Assembly (NCBI GenBank): GCA_963995525.1
Contig: OZ023205.1
Span: forward strand, 43,037,618 to 43,101,617
DNA from: Escarpia spicata
Taxonomy: Eukaryota > Annelida > Polychaeta > Sabellida > Siboglinidae
Direction: 5' to 3'
DNA length: 64,000 nucleotides
The notes beneath the pieces were generated by a model. The model was not told the origin of the DNA, made no database searches, and worked only from the letters and a program-made list of their open reading frames with translations. The position numbers and the translations under genes are program-made. Below, piece after piece: positions 12,780-26,789 of this stretch; the stretch's first letter is position 1; each line of letters starts with the position of its first letter.

Positions 12780-13745
12780 GTATTTTCGTTCATTGTTTTG
12801 AGATTTGCAAACCTATACATTTTTGGAAACGTTATGATGTAGTTAATCAGAAAACCAATGTTTATATTTTTAAAGGTATATATGGCGGCCATCTTGGATT
12901 TTTTAAATGGTGCACACTGAAAACATGTAGTTCTCAATATATCAGCTGCTAAACCAACCAGCGTTTTGATTTGTTGGCTAAGCCTACATATTGAGGGGCA
13001 ATGGGATAAATTACAATCACCTAAGCATAATGAAATTACTAGTTTATGACAGTCATACATGTCAGGACTGAATAATAAACAGTGTACATGTAGCAGAACG
13101 TATAAATACATGTGTTTCGTTCACTTTTTTGAGATTTGTTAAATTATATATTTTAGGAAACGTTATGATATAATGAATCTGAAAACCAATTTTTAAAGAG
13201 ATACACATCGGCCATCTTGGATTTTTTAAATGGTGGACACTGAAAAACTGTATTTCTCAATATCTCAGCTGCTAAACCACTCAGCCTTTTGTTTTGGTAG
13301 CTAAACCTACACATTGAGGGACAAGGAATCCAGTAGGATCAATTACAATCACCTATGCATAATGAAATTACTAGTTTATGACAATGATACATGTTATGAC
13401 TGAATAATATACATGTAGCATAGCGTATAAATACATGTATGCATTGGAAACACTTTCACACAGCATCACTACACAGTTGCGTGTATTTCACACATGTCTG
13501 GTTTGTTGCAATACTGTTGTGACCCGGTATACTGCACATTAGTCATCACTATCGTCGTCGGATACACGATCTTCAAAGTGAGAATCATCGTCATTCTCAC
13601 ACTGTGTGCTACACAAGCAGAGGTCTGTGCATTGCAAGTCCTTGCATTTGCAAGAATACCTCAATGATGAACAGTCTCCTTTGCATTGGCATCGTACCAT
13701 CTCAATGATGGCATTGGGTGCTGGAAGGATGTCAGTTGTGGTTGG
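12780..13745 (-). repeat. left inverted arm of palindromic element
   Basis: Reverse complement of the right arm with point differences. It includes an antisense copy of the Cys-rich CXC coding segment (13550-13720; NAIIEMVRCQCKGDCSS in sense). Two tandem sub-repeats are marked by GGCCATCTTGG at 12887 and 13211 and by CTAGTTTATGACA near 13038 and 13371. Confidence 0.8.
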
Positions 13746-15170
13746 CGTGCAACGACAAGTCCAAGCTCATCCATGTCCTTGAGCAGTTGGCAACAATAGA
13801 AACTCACACCGATAACTCTCAGGCGGCTACAAGCGAGACGCATGTTAGTGTACCAGATGAGGAAGCCATGGACATGGCATTCACTGAAGTCAATGGTCCC
13901 CATCTAAGTTAGAAGATTGCGGTCGTAGATGGCATGGTGGTTGTCCAGAAACTGACGAAGAAGAAAGCAACCATGGCGAGAGTGAATGATCTCAGTGAAT
14001 ATTTCATTGACGAAGTGATGGACATCGCTAAAGCCTATGGTGAAATCATTCTAATCTTTGACACCTACAAGGTGGATTCACTGAAGAACACAACCAGGGA
14101 AAAGAGACATGAACGAATGACCCAATCCAGTACCAAGTCCGAAACGATTCCAGCCTAAAACACATCTCCATGAGCCGTTTCCTATCCCATCACTAGACGA
14201 AAGGTGATCTCACCGAGTACCTGGCTGAGAAAACTGTACAGTACAACCGAGATTCCCCCAAGTTGGTTATCACTTCAGCATTTGGGCGAACAAGGAGCAA
14301 CAGGGACATTCACTTTGAAGACAACAACCATGAGGAAGCAGACACCTTAATGATCTGCCAGGCTGTCTTGGCAACACAAAGGAGCCCAAGGGAAGATGTT
14401 GAGCTGTTGTTCTTCTCGCCAGACACTGATGTCCTTGTGCTGATCATAGCTAATTATGATCTGCTGCCGAAGAAGACCTCGATGGCATCGGGTGTGTTGC
14501 CGACTGAGCCATTCTGGACAGCTCTCGGTGGGGGAAAGGCATTGCCGGCATTCCATGCCTTCTCTGGAGCCGACAATACACGGAAGTTTGCAAAAAAAAG
14601 ACATGGCTACATGGTTCAAGATCTTTCTTGAGGCCGGCGCTGACGTGGTAAATGCCCTTGTTATGTTATCGGCAGCCAGTGAATTGGCAGAGGATCTGCA
14701 TTCTACCTTGGCTAAATTCGTATGCGCTGCATATTATCCCAAGGGTATCCAGATCAATCGCATTCCTGAACTGCGATGGCACCTCTTCTATAAACACATG
14801 ACGGAGAGTGACAAGCGGCCACTCATAATTGCTGTGTTCAACCAGCACAGACTGAGAGTACACTTGCAAGCTAGAGTGTGGGGCCAGGCCAACACTGCTT
14901 AGCAGGTGTTTTTGGACCCCACTGCAGAATGGCTACCACAAGACTGCTGATGGACAGCTGATATCAACCACAACTGACATCCTTCCAGCACCCAATGCCA
15001 TCATTGAGATGGTACGATGTCAATGCAAAGGTGACTGCTCATCACAGAGGTGTTCCTGCAAATGCAAGGACTTGCAATGCACAGACCTCTGTGTCTTATG
15101 TAGCACTCAGTGTGAGAATGACGATGATTCACACTTTAAAATCGTGTCTCCGACGACGATAGTGATAATT
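13718..15170 (+). pseudogene. decayed transposon protein with C-terminal CXC domain
   Basis: Conceptual protein in pieces. 13934-14158 gives VVVQKLTKKKATMARV and EIILIFDTYKVDSLKN. 14220-14590 gives NNHEEADTLMICQAV, LLFFSPDTDVLVL, NYDLLPKKTSMASGV and ALPAFHAFSGADNTRKF. After a frameshift in an A-run at 14592-14600 the next frame gives WFKIFLEAGADVV, ELRWHLFYKHM and LRVHLQARVWGQANTA. The C-terminus at 15009-15120 reads MVRCQCKGDCSSQRCSCKCK then CTDLC, a CXC (tesmin/TSO1-like) zinc-binding pattern. The HEEADT and SPDTDVLVL acidic motifs look like metal-binding, PIN-like nuclease signatures, which is inference. Several stops and frameshifts show that it is not functional. Confidence 0.72.
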
Positions 15171-15441
15171 AATGTGCAGTATACCTGGTTACAACATTGT
15201 AACAAACCGGACATGTGTGAAATACACGCAACTGATGTGATGTTGGTATGATGGTTATAAGATGTTAATAAATGAAAGTACAGGCACATGTTTGTTTCCA
15301 ATGTACATATGTGTTTATACGCTATGCTACATGTATATTATTAATTCATAGCATGTATAATTGTCATAAACTAGTAATTTCGTTATGCTTAGGTGATTGT
15401 AATTGATCCTTCTGGATTCCTTGCACCTCAGTGTGTATATA
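14950..15441 (+). repeat. right inverted arm, proximal part
   Basis: Pairs with 13240-13745. It carries the CXC coding end and a 3' flank with ATAAACTAGTAATTTCG and GGTGATTGTAATTGATCC. It stops at TGTGTATATA (15432-15441), the target-site duplication of the inserted LINE, and resumes at 18983. Confidence 0.8.
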
Positions 15442-18400
15442 TTCTTCTTCTATGTGCCATGTCTTTCACAGGCGTTGGCGATCATGGCCCTCCAAACCGC
15501 ACGGTCGTGTGTAGTTTGTAGCAGTTCTGTTGTGCTCCTTCCACACCATGTTGACAGACTATCTATTATTTTTATTCTCTCGCGTCCTCTGGATCTTTTT
15601 CCTTCTATCTTTCCTGTTGTTACTATTTGTTCTAACTTTTTATTTCTCATGACATGGCCTATAAATCGTGCTTGTTTTGTTCACATTTTGTTGATGATCT
15701 TTCTTTTTGATTTGGCTGTCCTAAGGATGACTTCATTGCTTTGCTTTGCAGTCCATGGCACTCGCAGCATTGTTCTTAAGAACCACATTTCAGTGGCTTC
15801 TATGGTTTTTTGCAAACTTTTAGTTATTGTCCAGGATTCACATCCATATAGCAATATGGGCTCTATGTAGCATTGCAGTACACATTTCCTCACTTCAATT
15901 GATATATTTTTATTTGTTAAAATGTTTTTCATGGGGTGAAAAGCTGTTTTGGCTTGAGCAATTCTTCTCTTTATCTCATCGTTGTATCGACCGTCGGATG
16001 TTATTAGTAATCCCAGATAGCTAAACGTTCGGACTTGCTTCAAAACAGTGCCATATGCTACCATGTTGCATGTTGTAGTGTAATTTTTTTTGGAGATGAC
16101 CATGATTTCTGTTTTCTTTTCGTTCAGGGACAGACATTTTTTCTCACTTTCCCTTATTACTGTATCTAGCATCTGTTGTAGATCTATTTCGTTCTCAGCA
16201 ATCAGTACCGTGTCGTCTGCATATTGTAAATAATTCATGTTGTATCCCCCTACTTGAATGCCTGGCATATCTTCTAATGTGCGTAAGATACTTTCACTGT
16301 ATAGTGAAAAGAGATCGGGTGATAGGACACACCCTTGTCTTACACCACGTTTTATTTCTTGAAATTTACTGATGTCATTTTCTATTCTTATTGCTGCTGT
16401 TTGTTCCCAGTACAGATTTCTCACAACTCTCAGATCGTTCCGATCAATGTTCAAACTTTCCAGCATTGATATTATTTCTTCATGACGAACTCTGTCAAAT
16501 GCTTTTGTGTAATCAATAAAACATACATCAGATCTTTCTGAACTTCCAGTGCTCTCTCAATCAGTGTTCGTAGGATGTATATTGCATTACTTGTACCTTT
16601 ATCTTCTACAAATCCACATTGTTTCTCGGCAATTTCCGGCTTTATTTTGTTTCTCATTCTGGTCATAATAATGTTAAGCAACATCTTGGTGAAGTGACTC
16701 ATGAGACTAATTGTACGGTGTAGTTCACATTCAATCGCACCTGGTTTCTTTGGTATTGCTACAAAAATGGATCTGGATAAATCAGTTGGGATTCGTCCGC
16801 TGTCATATATTTTGTTCAAGAAGTCTGTTACTATATCAACACCAAATTCCTCTAAACACTCAATCATTTCAGTTGTAATATTATCTGATCCAGCAGCTTT
16901 TCCCTTTTTCATTGATCTGATGACTTTTCGAACCTCGTCCTTCAACATAGGAGGACCATCAAAGTTCTTCTTAATTGATGGTCTTTCACCCCTTTTATCA
17001 TCGTACAGTTCACCAATATATTCTGACCATCTCTCAAGTATTTTGTCTTTGTCCATTGTTATGTTTCCTTCTTTAGAGTTCAGGCAACCTGTAGCTGAGC
17101 ATGTTCTTTTCCCTGTGATTTCTCTTATTCTAGCATGCATGGATTTTGTGTCGTGCTTATTCTTCTGTTCAATTTCTTTGCATTGTTCATTAAGCCATTC
17201 CTCTTTCGCTAGATTACATTTGGCCGTTATATCCTTGTTCATTGCTACATATGCGTCATGATTTTGCTTAATTTTCCTCCTTTCATCCATCAACTTTAGA
17301 ATATCGTCAGTCATCCATGTTTTCTTTGCTTTTCTGCATTGCCTAGGAATAGTTTCTTCTGCAGCCTGTGTGATTGATTCCTTCATTTGTTCCCATTGGT
17401 CGTCAACATCTTGAATGTCACTCAGAACATTGAAACTGTTTTGTACTGCTACATTGAATTTCTCTTTGATCGCTTAATCTGATTTTAGTATATTCATGTC
17501 TAGTTTCATGTTCTTTGTTGCTCTTTTCCTTTTCTTCAGTTTCTGTCGGAACTTGGCTCGCACTGGCACATGGTCGGAATCGCAGTCTGCCCCAGGAAAG
17601 GTCTTTGCCACCAGTAGGGCATTTCTAAATCTTTTATTGACCAGGATATAATCAATTTGGTTCCGTGTACGGTCTCCTGGACTTTTCCAAGTCCAAAGTC
17701 TTCTAGGGTGTTGTTGGAACCAGGTGTTTCCTATAATCATGTCATGAGATTTTGCCCACTCTATTAGTTTATCTCCTCTTTCATTTCTGCTCCCCAGGCC
17801 ATATGGTCCAACTATGTCTTCGCATCTTCCCCCACCAACTTTAGCATTAAAGTCCCCCATAACTATTACAATCTCCTGTGATTTGCAATGTGATTTTGCT
17901 AATTCAAGATCTTTATAAAATGTATCATGCTCTTCATCAGATTTGTCTGCGGTTGGTGCGTAGACTTGTATGATGTTAATGTTAAATGGTTGTCCACTGA
18001 TTTTCACCAAGAGGATTCGATCCGATATGGTCCAGTATCCTAGTAAGCTTTTTGCTCTTTCTTCATCCAACAGAATTCCAACTCCTCTTTCATGTTTATC
18101 GCCTCCTGGGTAAATTATTGTGTTATTATCTGATGTCATCAATCCTTCCCATGTCCATCTTACTTCACACATTCCCATTATATTTATCCTCAGTCTTGTC
18201 GCTTCTTGTTTGATGTTTTCTAGTTTTCCTTTCTGATATAATACAGTTCTTACATTCTATGTAGCAATATTAAAAATCTTTCTGTTGCACACAGTAGCTG
18301 GATGACGATCTGGTGTCACCTGTCGCACATGACTATCCCTGCCGAGCGAGGTGGTCCTGTCAGAACTGTCAGAACAACCGTTCACGCTGTTAACGTTATC

Positions 18401-18982
18401 TTCTGTGGTTTTGTGGGTCATGATTGTCTTGGGAAAGATACAGCAGTGGTTTCGTAGCCTTCTGCCGGTTTTTGGTTTGGTTTACTCCAAAGAACAGTAG
18501 CTCGTACTGAGCTGTGCTCGCCGCCGTTGTCCATACAACTGGATTTTCCGCCGCCGGAACTGAGGGGACATGCTGTCCATCACATCCTCTGCTTTGCTAT
18601 TTGCTCCATAGCTGGAACATGATTTGTGAGGGTCGGGACGTGTCCACACACTGGTGGGCCCTGCACCCTGCACATATCGGGCTCATGCTGCTCCGCCAAG
18701 GTTTTTCGTGGCTGGACCACTAGATCCCATGCAGGTTTGGCCTGGAGCCGCAAGGTGTCCAGTTACCATATGGTGTCGCAAGGAGGCACTGCATGAGTCT
18801 TGACTGAGGAGAGGCTATATATCAGAAGGAAAGACTTACGCACTCGGCTTTCTTTTTACCCGGATAAGGCTATCTGGCGGCTGAAGCTGAAAGCGGGAGG
18901 TCTGAAGCAAGCTACCAACCACTACACTACGCTATAGCACTAGGCGCATCACTCAACCCTTGTGACAGAGTCACCCACCAAA
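15442..18982 (-). mobile_element. near full-length RTE-like LINE with target-site duplication
   Basis: A 3.54 kb non-LTR retrotransposon flanked by the 10-base repeat TGTGTATATA (15432-15441 and 18983-18992). One ORF can be followed from about 18290 to the stop at 15450. The endonuclease has YQKGKLENIKQEATRL, MGMCEVRWTWEG, VYAPTADKSDEEH, VMGDFNAKVGGG, GPYGLGSRNERGDKLIEW, DYILVNKRFRN and SDHVPV. The RT has KAAGSDNITTEMIE, FIDYTKAFDRVRHEE, RGVRQGCVLSP, YLQYADDTVLIAE and YGCESWTI. The C-terminus ends CERHGT. After the stop only (AAG)n-like A/G sequence remains before the duplication, matching the short 3' UTR and trinucleotide tail of RTE elements. Lesions seen: a TAG near 18257, a TAA at 17474, a frameshift near 16535 and a CGA-to-TGA stop at 15681. 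About 690 bases of 5' UTR precede the ORF. Confidence 0.9.
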
Positions 18983-19831
18983 TGTGTATATATAACTACC
19001 AAAATCAAAAGGTTGAGTGGTTTAGCAGCTGAGATAATGAGAAATACAGTTTTTTAGTGTCCACCATTTTAATAATCCAAGATGGCCGCCATATATATCT
19101 TTAAAAAAATTAAACATCGGTTTTCAGGTTCATTATATCATAACGTTTCCAAAAATATATAGTTTGGCAAATCTAAAAAAAATGGACGATACACATGTTT
19201 GCTACATATATACTATTCAGTCATAACATGTATAACTGCCATAAACGAGTAATTTTATTACGCTTAGGTGATTGCAATTGATCCCATTGGATTCCTTGCT
19301 CCTCAATATGTAGGTTTAGCCACCATAATCAAAAGGCTGGATGGCTTAGCAGCTGAGATATTGATAAATAATGGTTTTCAGTGTCCACCATTAAAAAAAT
19401 CCAAGATGGCCGTCATATATACCTTTAAAAAATGTAAACATTGGTGTTCAGATTCACTATATCATAACGTTTCAACAAATATATAGGTTTGCAAATTTCC
19501 AAAATAAATGAACGAAAATACATAACAAACCTGACTAGTATGTAAAAATACCAACCTTAAGACTCGCCAAAAATACCAACACTTCAAAATCTCGAAAAAA
19601 AACTCCAATTCCACCCCTTCGAGGTTCACCAAAATACCAACACATGAAGGTCTTGTAGGGGCACGTCACGCTAGCGGTTCAGAGGAAATGATACCAAATG
19701 TCATGCTCACCCTGGATTCGCCTATGGCAAGTATCAACTGTCAGTTACACAAGGCGTGAATCTGTTTGGCACATTAATCTATTGCCGTATTCTCACAGAC
19801 TTGCTCTGGACAAGGTAGTTTGGTGTGTGTG

Positions 19832-19874
<43 letters not shown>

Positions 19875-21998
19875 CTGTCTGCGTGCGTGCGTGCGAACTT
19901 CTGTGCGTCTGTGCGCATATACATGTAAATTTGCATGCATAATAAAATTGGCGTGCGTACACAGTCATAATTACCAGCAGAATTCGAACCAAACTTTGAG
20001 TTACAACGGTACCTCAAATAATGTTTGGTTGCAAGCAACACGACCAACACGAATATATAATACATGTGTAGCACCAATATCAACGATCGGCACATTAGAC
20101 CTGGACTACCACTGGATTGATGTGCGGTGCAGGTGAGGCAGCAACTGCGTGCGTGACCGATGTATTTAGGCGCACAGTCGAATGTGAGCATTAAGAGAAA
20201 TAATGTCCAGGCTCCAATAACAACCATCGTTGAAATAATCTAACTCGCTCTCCAGGTGTTATATCTGCTTACGCAGGTTGCATGCGTTTAATCACAGCAA
20301 ATGTACATGACTGATTAACAACGGTTGCCCATAACATAATATGTTTGGACAGTAAAGCGACATTGATGTAATACGACGGAATGACCGGTAACTTAAGAGC
20401 ATAACACCTGCCCGGAGACGCTTATAATCAATCTACCAGAAGACCCACACCGACATATGACATCAGGCACAGCTGACGACGATGACATCAATGCTGATGT
20501 CCCGGAAAAGTCTGTAGTGGTTGTTGCCGTGAAATATGGCGACCGTCGTGTATACGCATGAGGGACGGATGTCACATGCATTGTCACAAAATCGGCTGAC
20601 ACCATAAGTGAAGAGGCGTCGAGACTTCGTTGACTTCGGACTGTTGGAATGTTATTTGAATATACAATTGAAGAAGAAGAAACCCGTCCACCGTCCGTTG
20701 TCCACTATGCCAACTATCATCTACATGTCCAGTGCCTCCGCCCGTAGGCCACTTTTTCCGACGTCATACACCTAGCTATTACCGGCTAGTTGTTCCAATG
20801 ACTATCCTTCCAAGTTTCATGCCCGCAAACTCCTCGGCCGTTGTGCCAATTAAATCGTCACCGTGTATGTATCTAACTTATAGCCTACATACACATACCA
20901 ACACATCATGAGATTCACGACAATAACTCAGCTATTCTTCACGACGTATTGCTTTCATTTCGTTATGCATCGTGTACGCTATACCCACGCCAGGTCACAC
21001 GATCTGACTCGGATGGAGCTCGCAAGTCGAGAATGCATTAATCGCTACATCGACATATTAACACAATGCGATCATATTCACATTTCGAAAGATTCGTCAG
21101 TCCGATTCATAGCGACACATCACGAGCACAAGTTGATGCCTGACTTCCACGCCGTTCGCTTAATTTGCACTCAAGCCGTCCAGGGCTCATTCGGACACAC
21201 CCAACTATTTGTCTCTTGTTCATCGTCTGTCTTCATGAATTTATCGAATATTCCTACTCGTTTTGCTCAACCAGAGCCTGGCGATCTCGCCAAGTGAAAC
21301 GCATGGATCCCCATACTCCAGTTTGCGACGCCTTGGTCCGGATAAAGTAGTCTGGTGCACGTGCGTGCGTGCGTGTTTGTGTTTGCGCGCGCGTGTGTGC
21401 GTGTGTGTTTGTTAACTTGAATATGCAATCTGTCCGTTTGTCTGGTGTTTAGTAAAACAATCTATCTCATTATTTATCGGTCACCGAGCCGTTAGCAACA
21501 AGTGACAGACGTTCAGCTATACAGCAGAATGGGTAAAGTGACAGACAGAAACCTGGAAAAATCGGCATTGCTGCTAACGCAATGACGAATTGGCATGTAA
21601 GACCACCCCGTTGCTACTAGCAACAGAAAGAACAAATGAAGACATATCACCCTTCACATGTATCGATTCTGTGAAGGAAGATGTGGTACTAGAAACTGGA
21701 TACATGTATATGACACGAGTGGGTGTTGCCGTGTGGGGACAGATGGTTGATGCCAGAAGAGATGGACACCAGAGACGGACACGATGACGAAGACGCTCAG
21801 CTGAAGCCAATTTGGCACAATAATCTATATCCGTATTTTCGTCAGGCTTTTACCGGTGTCTCCTCAATTCGATATTTCGCTCGTCTCGTTTCAAATCCAT
21901 TTTGCGAAAAAAAATACCCACAACGATATGCTAATTCGTTTGTGCAACTTTTTTTAAAAATAATTGTATACAATCGTACACAATATCAACTTAACTAA
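18555..21998 (+). repeat. 3.45 kb tandem duplication, copy 1
   Basis: Matches 22001-25448 at an offset of about 3446 bases with only scattered substitutions and small indels (for example two bases near 18968 and one TGCG unit near 21367). It starts inside the 5' end of the LINE, covers the distal right arm of the palindromic element (18983-19522) and 2.5 kb of otherwise unique DNA. Since copy 1 is continuous with the full LINE on its left, it is in the ancestral position. Confidence 0.95.
18983..19522 (+). repeat. right inverted arm, distal part
   Basis: Continues the right arm after the LINE. Two sub-repeats each contain CCAAGATGGCCG (19077 and 19402) and CATAACGTTTCC/A. It ends at GAACGAAAATAC, the mirror of the left end at 12780. 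A second copy lies at 22430-22968 because of the tandem duplication. Confidence 0.78.
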
Positions 21999-22000
21999 AA
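19523..22000. other. duplicated unit, non-coding part
   Basis: No gene recognised. It contains a TG repeat (19822-19875), TGCG/TG stretches (21358-21415) and an unsupported 129-codon open frame at 20908-21297 that is kept in copy 2 (24355-24744) simply because the copies are nearly identical. The same content recurs at 22970-25448. Confidence 0.6.
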
Positions 22001-23276
22001 CGGAACTGAGGGGATATGCTGTCCATCACATCCTCTGCTTTGCTATTTGCTCCATAGCTGGAACATGATTTGTGAGGGTCGGGACGTGTCCATACACTGG
22101 TGGGTCCTGCACCCTGCACATATCGGGCTCATGCTGCTCCGCCAAGGTTTTTCGTGGCTGGACCACTAGATCCCATGCAGGTTTGGCCTGGAGCCGCAAG
22201 GTGTCCAGTTATCATATGGTGTCGCAAGGAGGCACTGCATGAGTCTTGATTGAGGAGAGGCTATATACCAGAAGGAAAGACTTACGCACTCGGCTTTCTT
22301 TTTACCCGGATAAGGCTATCTGGCGGCTGAAGCTGAAAGCGGGAGGTCTGAAGCAAGCTATCAACCACTACCCTACGCTATAGCACTAGGCGCATCACTC
22401 AACCCTTGTGACAGTCACCCACCAAATGTGTATATATAACTACCAAAATCAAAAGGTTGAGTGGTTTAGCAGCTGAGATAATGAGAAATACAGTTTTTTA
22501 GTGTCCACCATTTTAATAATCCAAGATGGCCGCCATATATATCTTTAAAAAAATTAAACATCGGTTTTCAGGTTCATTATATCATAACGTTTCCAAAAAT
22601 ATATAGTTTGGCAAATCTAAAAAAAATGGACGATACACATGTTTGCTACATATATACTATTCAGTCATAACATGTATAACTGCCATAAACGAGTAATTTT
22701 ATTACGCTTAGGTGATTGCAATTGATCCCATTGGATTCCTTGCTCCTCAATATGTAGGTTTAGCCACCATAATCAAAAGGCTGGATGGCTTAGCAGCTGA
22801 GATATTGATAAATAATGGTTTTCAGTGTCCACCATTAAAAAAATCCAAGATGGCCGTCATATATACCTTTAAAAAATGTAAACATTGGTGTTCAGATTCA
22901 CTATATCATAACGTTTCAACAAATATATAGGTTTGCAAATTTCCAAAATAAATGAACGAAAATACATAACAAACCTGACTAGTATGTAAAAATACCAACC
23001 TTAAGACTCGCCAAAAATACCAACACTTCAAAATCTCGAAAAAAAAACTCCAATTCCACCCCTTCGAGGTTCACCAAAATACCAACACATGAAGGTCTTG
23101 TAGGGGCACGTCACGCTAGCGGTTCAGAGGAAATGATACCAAATGTCATGCTCACCCTGGATTCGCCTATGGCAAGTATCAACTGTCAGTTACACAAGGC
23201 GTGAATCTGTTTGGCACATTAATCTATTGCCGTATTCTCACAGACTTGCTCTGGACAAGGTAGTTTGGTGTGTGTG

Positions 23277-23321
<45 letters not shown>

Positions 23322-25448
23322 CTGTCTGCGTGCGTGCGTGCGAACTTCTGTGCGTCTGTGCGCATATACATGTAAATTTGCATGCATAATAAAATTGGCG
23401 TGCGTACACAGTCATAATTACCAGCAGAATTCGAACCAAACTTTGAGTTACAACGGTACCTCAAATAATGTTTGGTTGCAAGCAACACGACCAACACGAA
23501 TATATAATACATGTGTAGCACCAATATCAACGATCGGCACATTAGACCTGGACTACCACTGGATTGATGTGCGGTGCAGGTGAGGCAGCAACTGCGTGCG
23601 TGACCGATGTATTTAGGCGCACAGTCGAATGTGAGCATTAAGAGAAATAATGTCCAGGCTCCAATAACAACCATCGTTGAAATAATCTAACTCGCTCTCC
23701 AGGTGTTATATCTGCTTACGCAGGTTGCATGCGTTTAATCACAGCAAATGTACATGACTGATTAACAACGGTTGCCCATAACATAATATGTTTGGACAGT
23801 AAAGCGACATTGATGTAATACGACGGAATGACCGGTAACTTAAGAGCATAACACCTGCCCGGAGACGCTTATAATCAATCTACCAGAAGACCCACACCGA
23901 CATATGACATCAGGCACAGCTGACGACGATGACATCAATGCTGATGTCCCGGAAAAGTCTGTAGTGGTTGTTGCCGTGAAATATGGCGACCGTCGTGTAT
24001 ACGCATGAGGGACGGATGTCACATGCATTGTCACAAAATCGGCTGACACCATAAGTGAAGAGGCGTCGAGACTTCGTTGACTTCGGACTGTTGGAATGTT
24101 ATTTGAATATACAATTGAAGAAGAAGAAACCCGTCCACCGTCCGTTGTCCACTATGCCAACTATCATCTACATGTCCAGTGCCTCCGCCCGTAGGCCACT
24201 TTTTCCGACGTCATACACCTAGCTATTACCGGCTAGTTGTTCCAATGACTATCCTTCCAAGTTTCATGCCCGCAAACTCCTCGGCCGTTGTGCCAATTAA
24301 ATCGTCACCGTGTATGTATCTAACTTATAGCCTACATACACATACCAACACATCATGAGATTCACGACAATAACTCAGCTATTCTTCACGACGTATTGCT
24401 TTCATTTCGTTATGCATCGTGTACGCTATACCCACGCCAGGTCACACGATCTGACTCGGATGGAGCTCGCAAGTCGAGAATGCATTAATCGCTACATCGA
24501 CATATTAACACAATGCGATCATATTCACATTTCGAAAGATTCGTCAGTCCGATTCATAGCGACACATCACGAGCACAAGTTGATGCCTGACTTCCACGCC
24601 GTTCGCTTAATTTGCACTCAAGCCGTCCAGGGCTCATTCGGACACACCCAACTATTTGTCCCTTGTTCATCGTCTGTCTTCATGAATTTATCGAATATTC
24701 CTACTCGTTTTGCTCAACCAGAGCCTGGCGATCTCGCCAAGTGAAACGCATGGATCCCCATACTCCAGTTTGCGACGCCTTGGTCCGGATAAAGTAGTCT
24801 GGTGCACGTGCGTGCGTGCGTGCGTGTTTGTGTTTGCGCGCGTGTGTGCGTGTGTGTTTGTTAACTTGAATATGCAATCTGTCCGTTTGTCTGGTGTTTA
24901 GTAAAACACTCTATCTCATTATTTATCGGTCACCGAGCCGTTAGCAACAAGTGACAGACGTTCAGCTATACAGCAGAATGGGTAAAGTGACAGACAGAAA
25001 CCTGGAAAAATCGGCATTGCTGCTAACGCAATGACGAATTGGCATGTAAGACCACCCCGTTGCTACTAGCAACATAAAGAACAAAAGAAGACATATCATC
25101 CTTCACATGTATCGATTCTGTGAAGGAAGATGTGGTACTAGAACCTGGATACATGTATATGACACGAGTGGGTGTTGCCGTGTGGGGACAGATGATTGAT
25201 GCCAGAAGAGATGGACACCAGAGACGGACACGATGACGAAGACGCTCAGCTGAAGCCAATTTGGCACAATAATCTATATCCGTATTTTCGTCAGGCTTTT
25301 TTACCGGTGTCTCCTCAATTCGATATTTCGCTCGTCTCGTTTCAAATCCATTTTGCGGAAAAAAAATACCAACAACGATATGCTAATTCGTTTGTGCAAC
25401 TTTAAAAAAAAAATTGTATACAATCGTACACAATATCAACTTAACTAA
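22001..25448 (+). repeat. 3.45 kb tandem duplication, copy 2
   Basis: Head-to-tail second copy. It begins at CGGAACTGAGGGG, inside the LINE 5' region, so it carries only a 430-base LINE stub (22001-22430) followed by the distal palindrome arm and the same downstream sequence. It ends at TTAACTAA (25448), where the match to copy 1 stops. No shared homology longer than a few bases is visible at the junction. Confidence 0.95.
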
Positions 25449-25546
25449 TTCTTGAGCAAGCATCAATTTGAATGTTTACGTCAATGGACGTTCAATTGTG
25501 AAAGGCTTTATTGTTGAAGTTCCTTGCTCTTTTCGTGCTCCTTGCT

Positions 25547-26654
<1,108 letters not shown>

Positions 26655-26655
<1 letters not shown>

Positions 26656-26785
26656 CACATCACATCACATAAATAAAAAACAGTAATTGCAAACAATAGG
26701 CGGTTTGTGGACAAGGAAGTTTTTGACTTACCGGGAGTCCAACTATGTTCCACCTGCGTATAACCCGCCCTCATCAGATAGCTGT
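26655..26785. repeat. flank duplicated with CA tract, copy 2
   Basis: Second copy of the segment at 25773-25949, ending at CATCAGATAGC, after which a CR1-like LINE fragment begins. Confidence 0.88.
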
Positions 26786-26789
26786 CAAT

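Larger units (their letters stand above)
12780..19522 (+). mobile_element. palindromic transposon with CXC-domain ORF, split by a LINE
   Basis: Composite element. Its left arm (12780-13745) is the reverse complement of its right end (14950-15441 plus 18983-19522). The ends correspond at GTATTTTCGTTC on the left and GAACGAAAATAC on the right. The single-copy centre codes a decayed protein (13718-15170). The right arm is cut by the LINE at 15442-18982. Each arm itself holds two diverged sub-repeats of about 400 bases containing CCAAGATGGCCGCC. The arms are not simple TIRs, because they include the 3' coding end, so the left arm carries an inverted second copy of the CXC segment. The protein family is one I know from repeats in marine invertebrate genomes, but I cannot place it in a named superfamily. 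Confidence 0.7.

Noticed and set aside
20908..21297. 129-codon open frame, repeated at 24355-24744
   Set aside because: Its preservation is explained by the recent duplication; no domain, no splice or promoter context.
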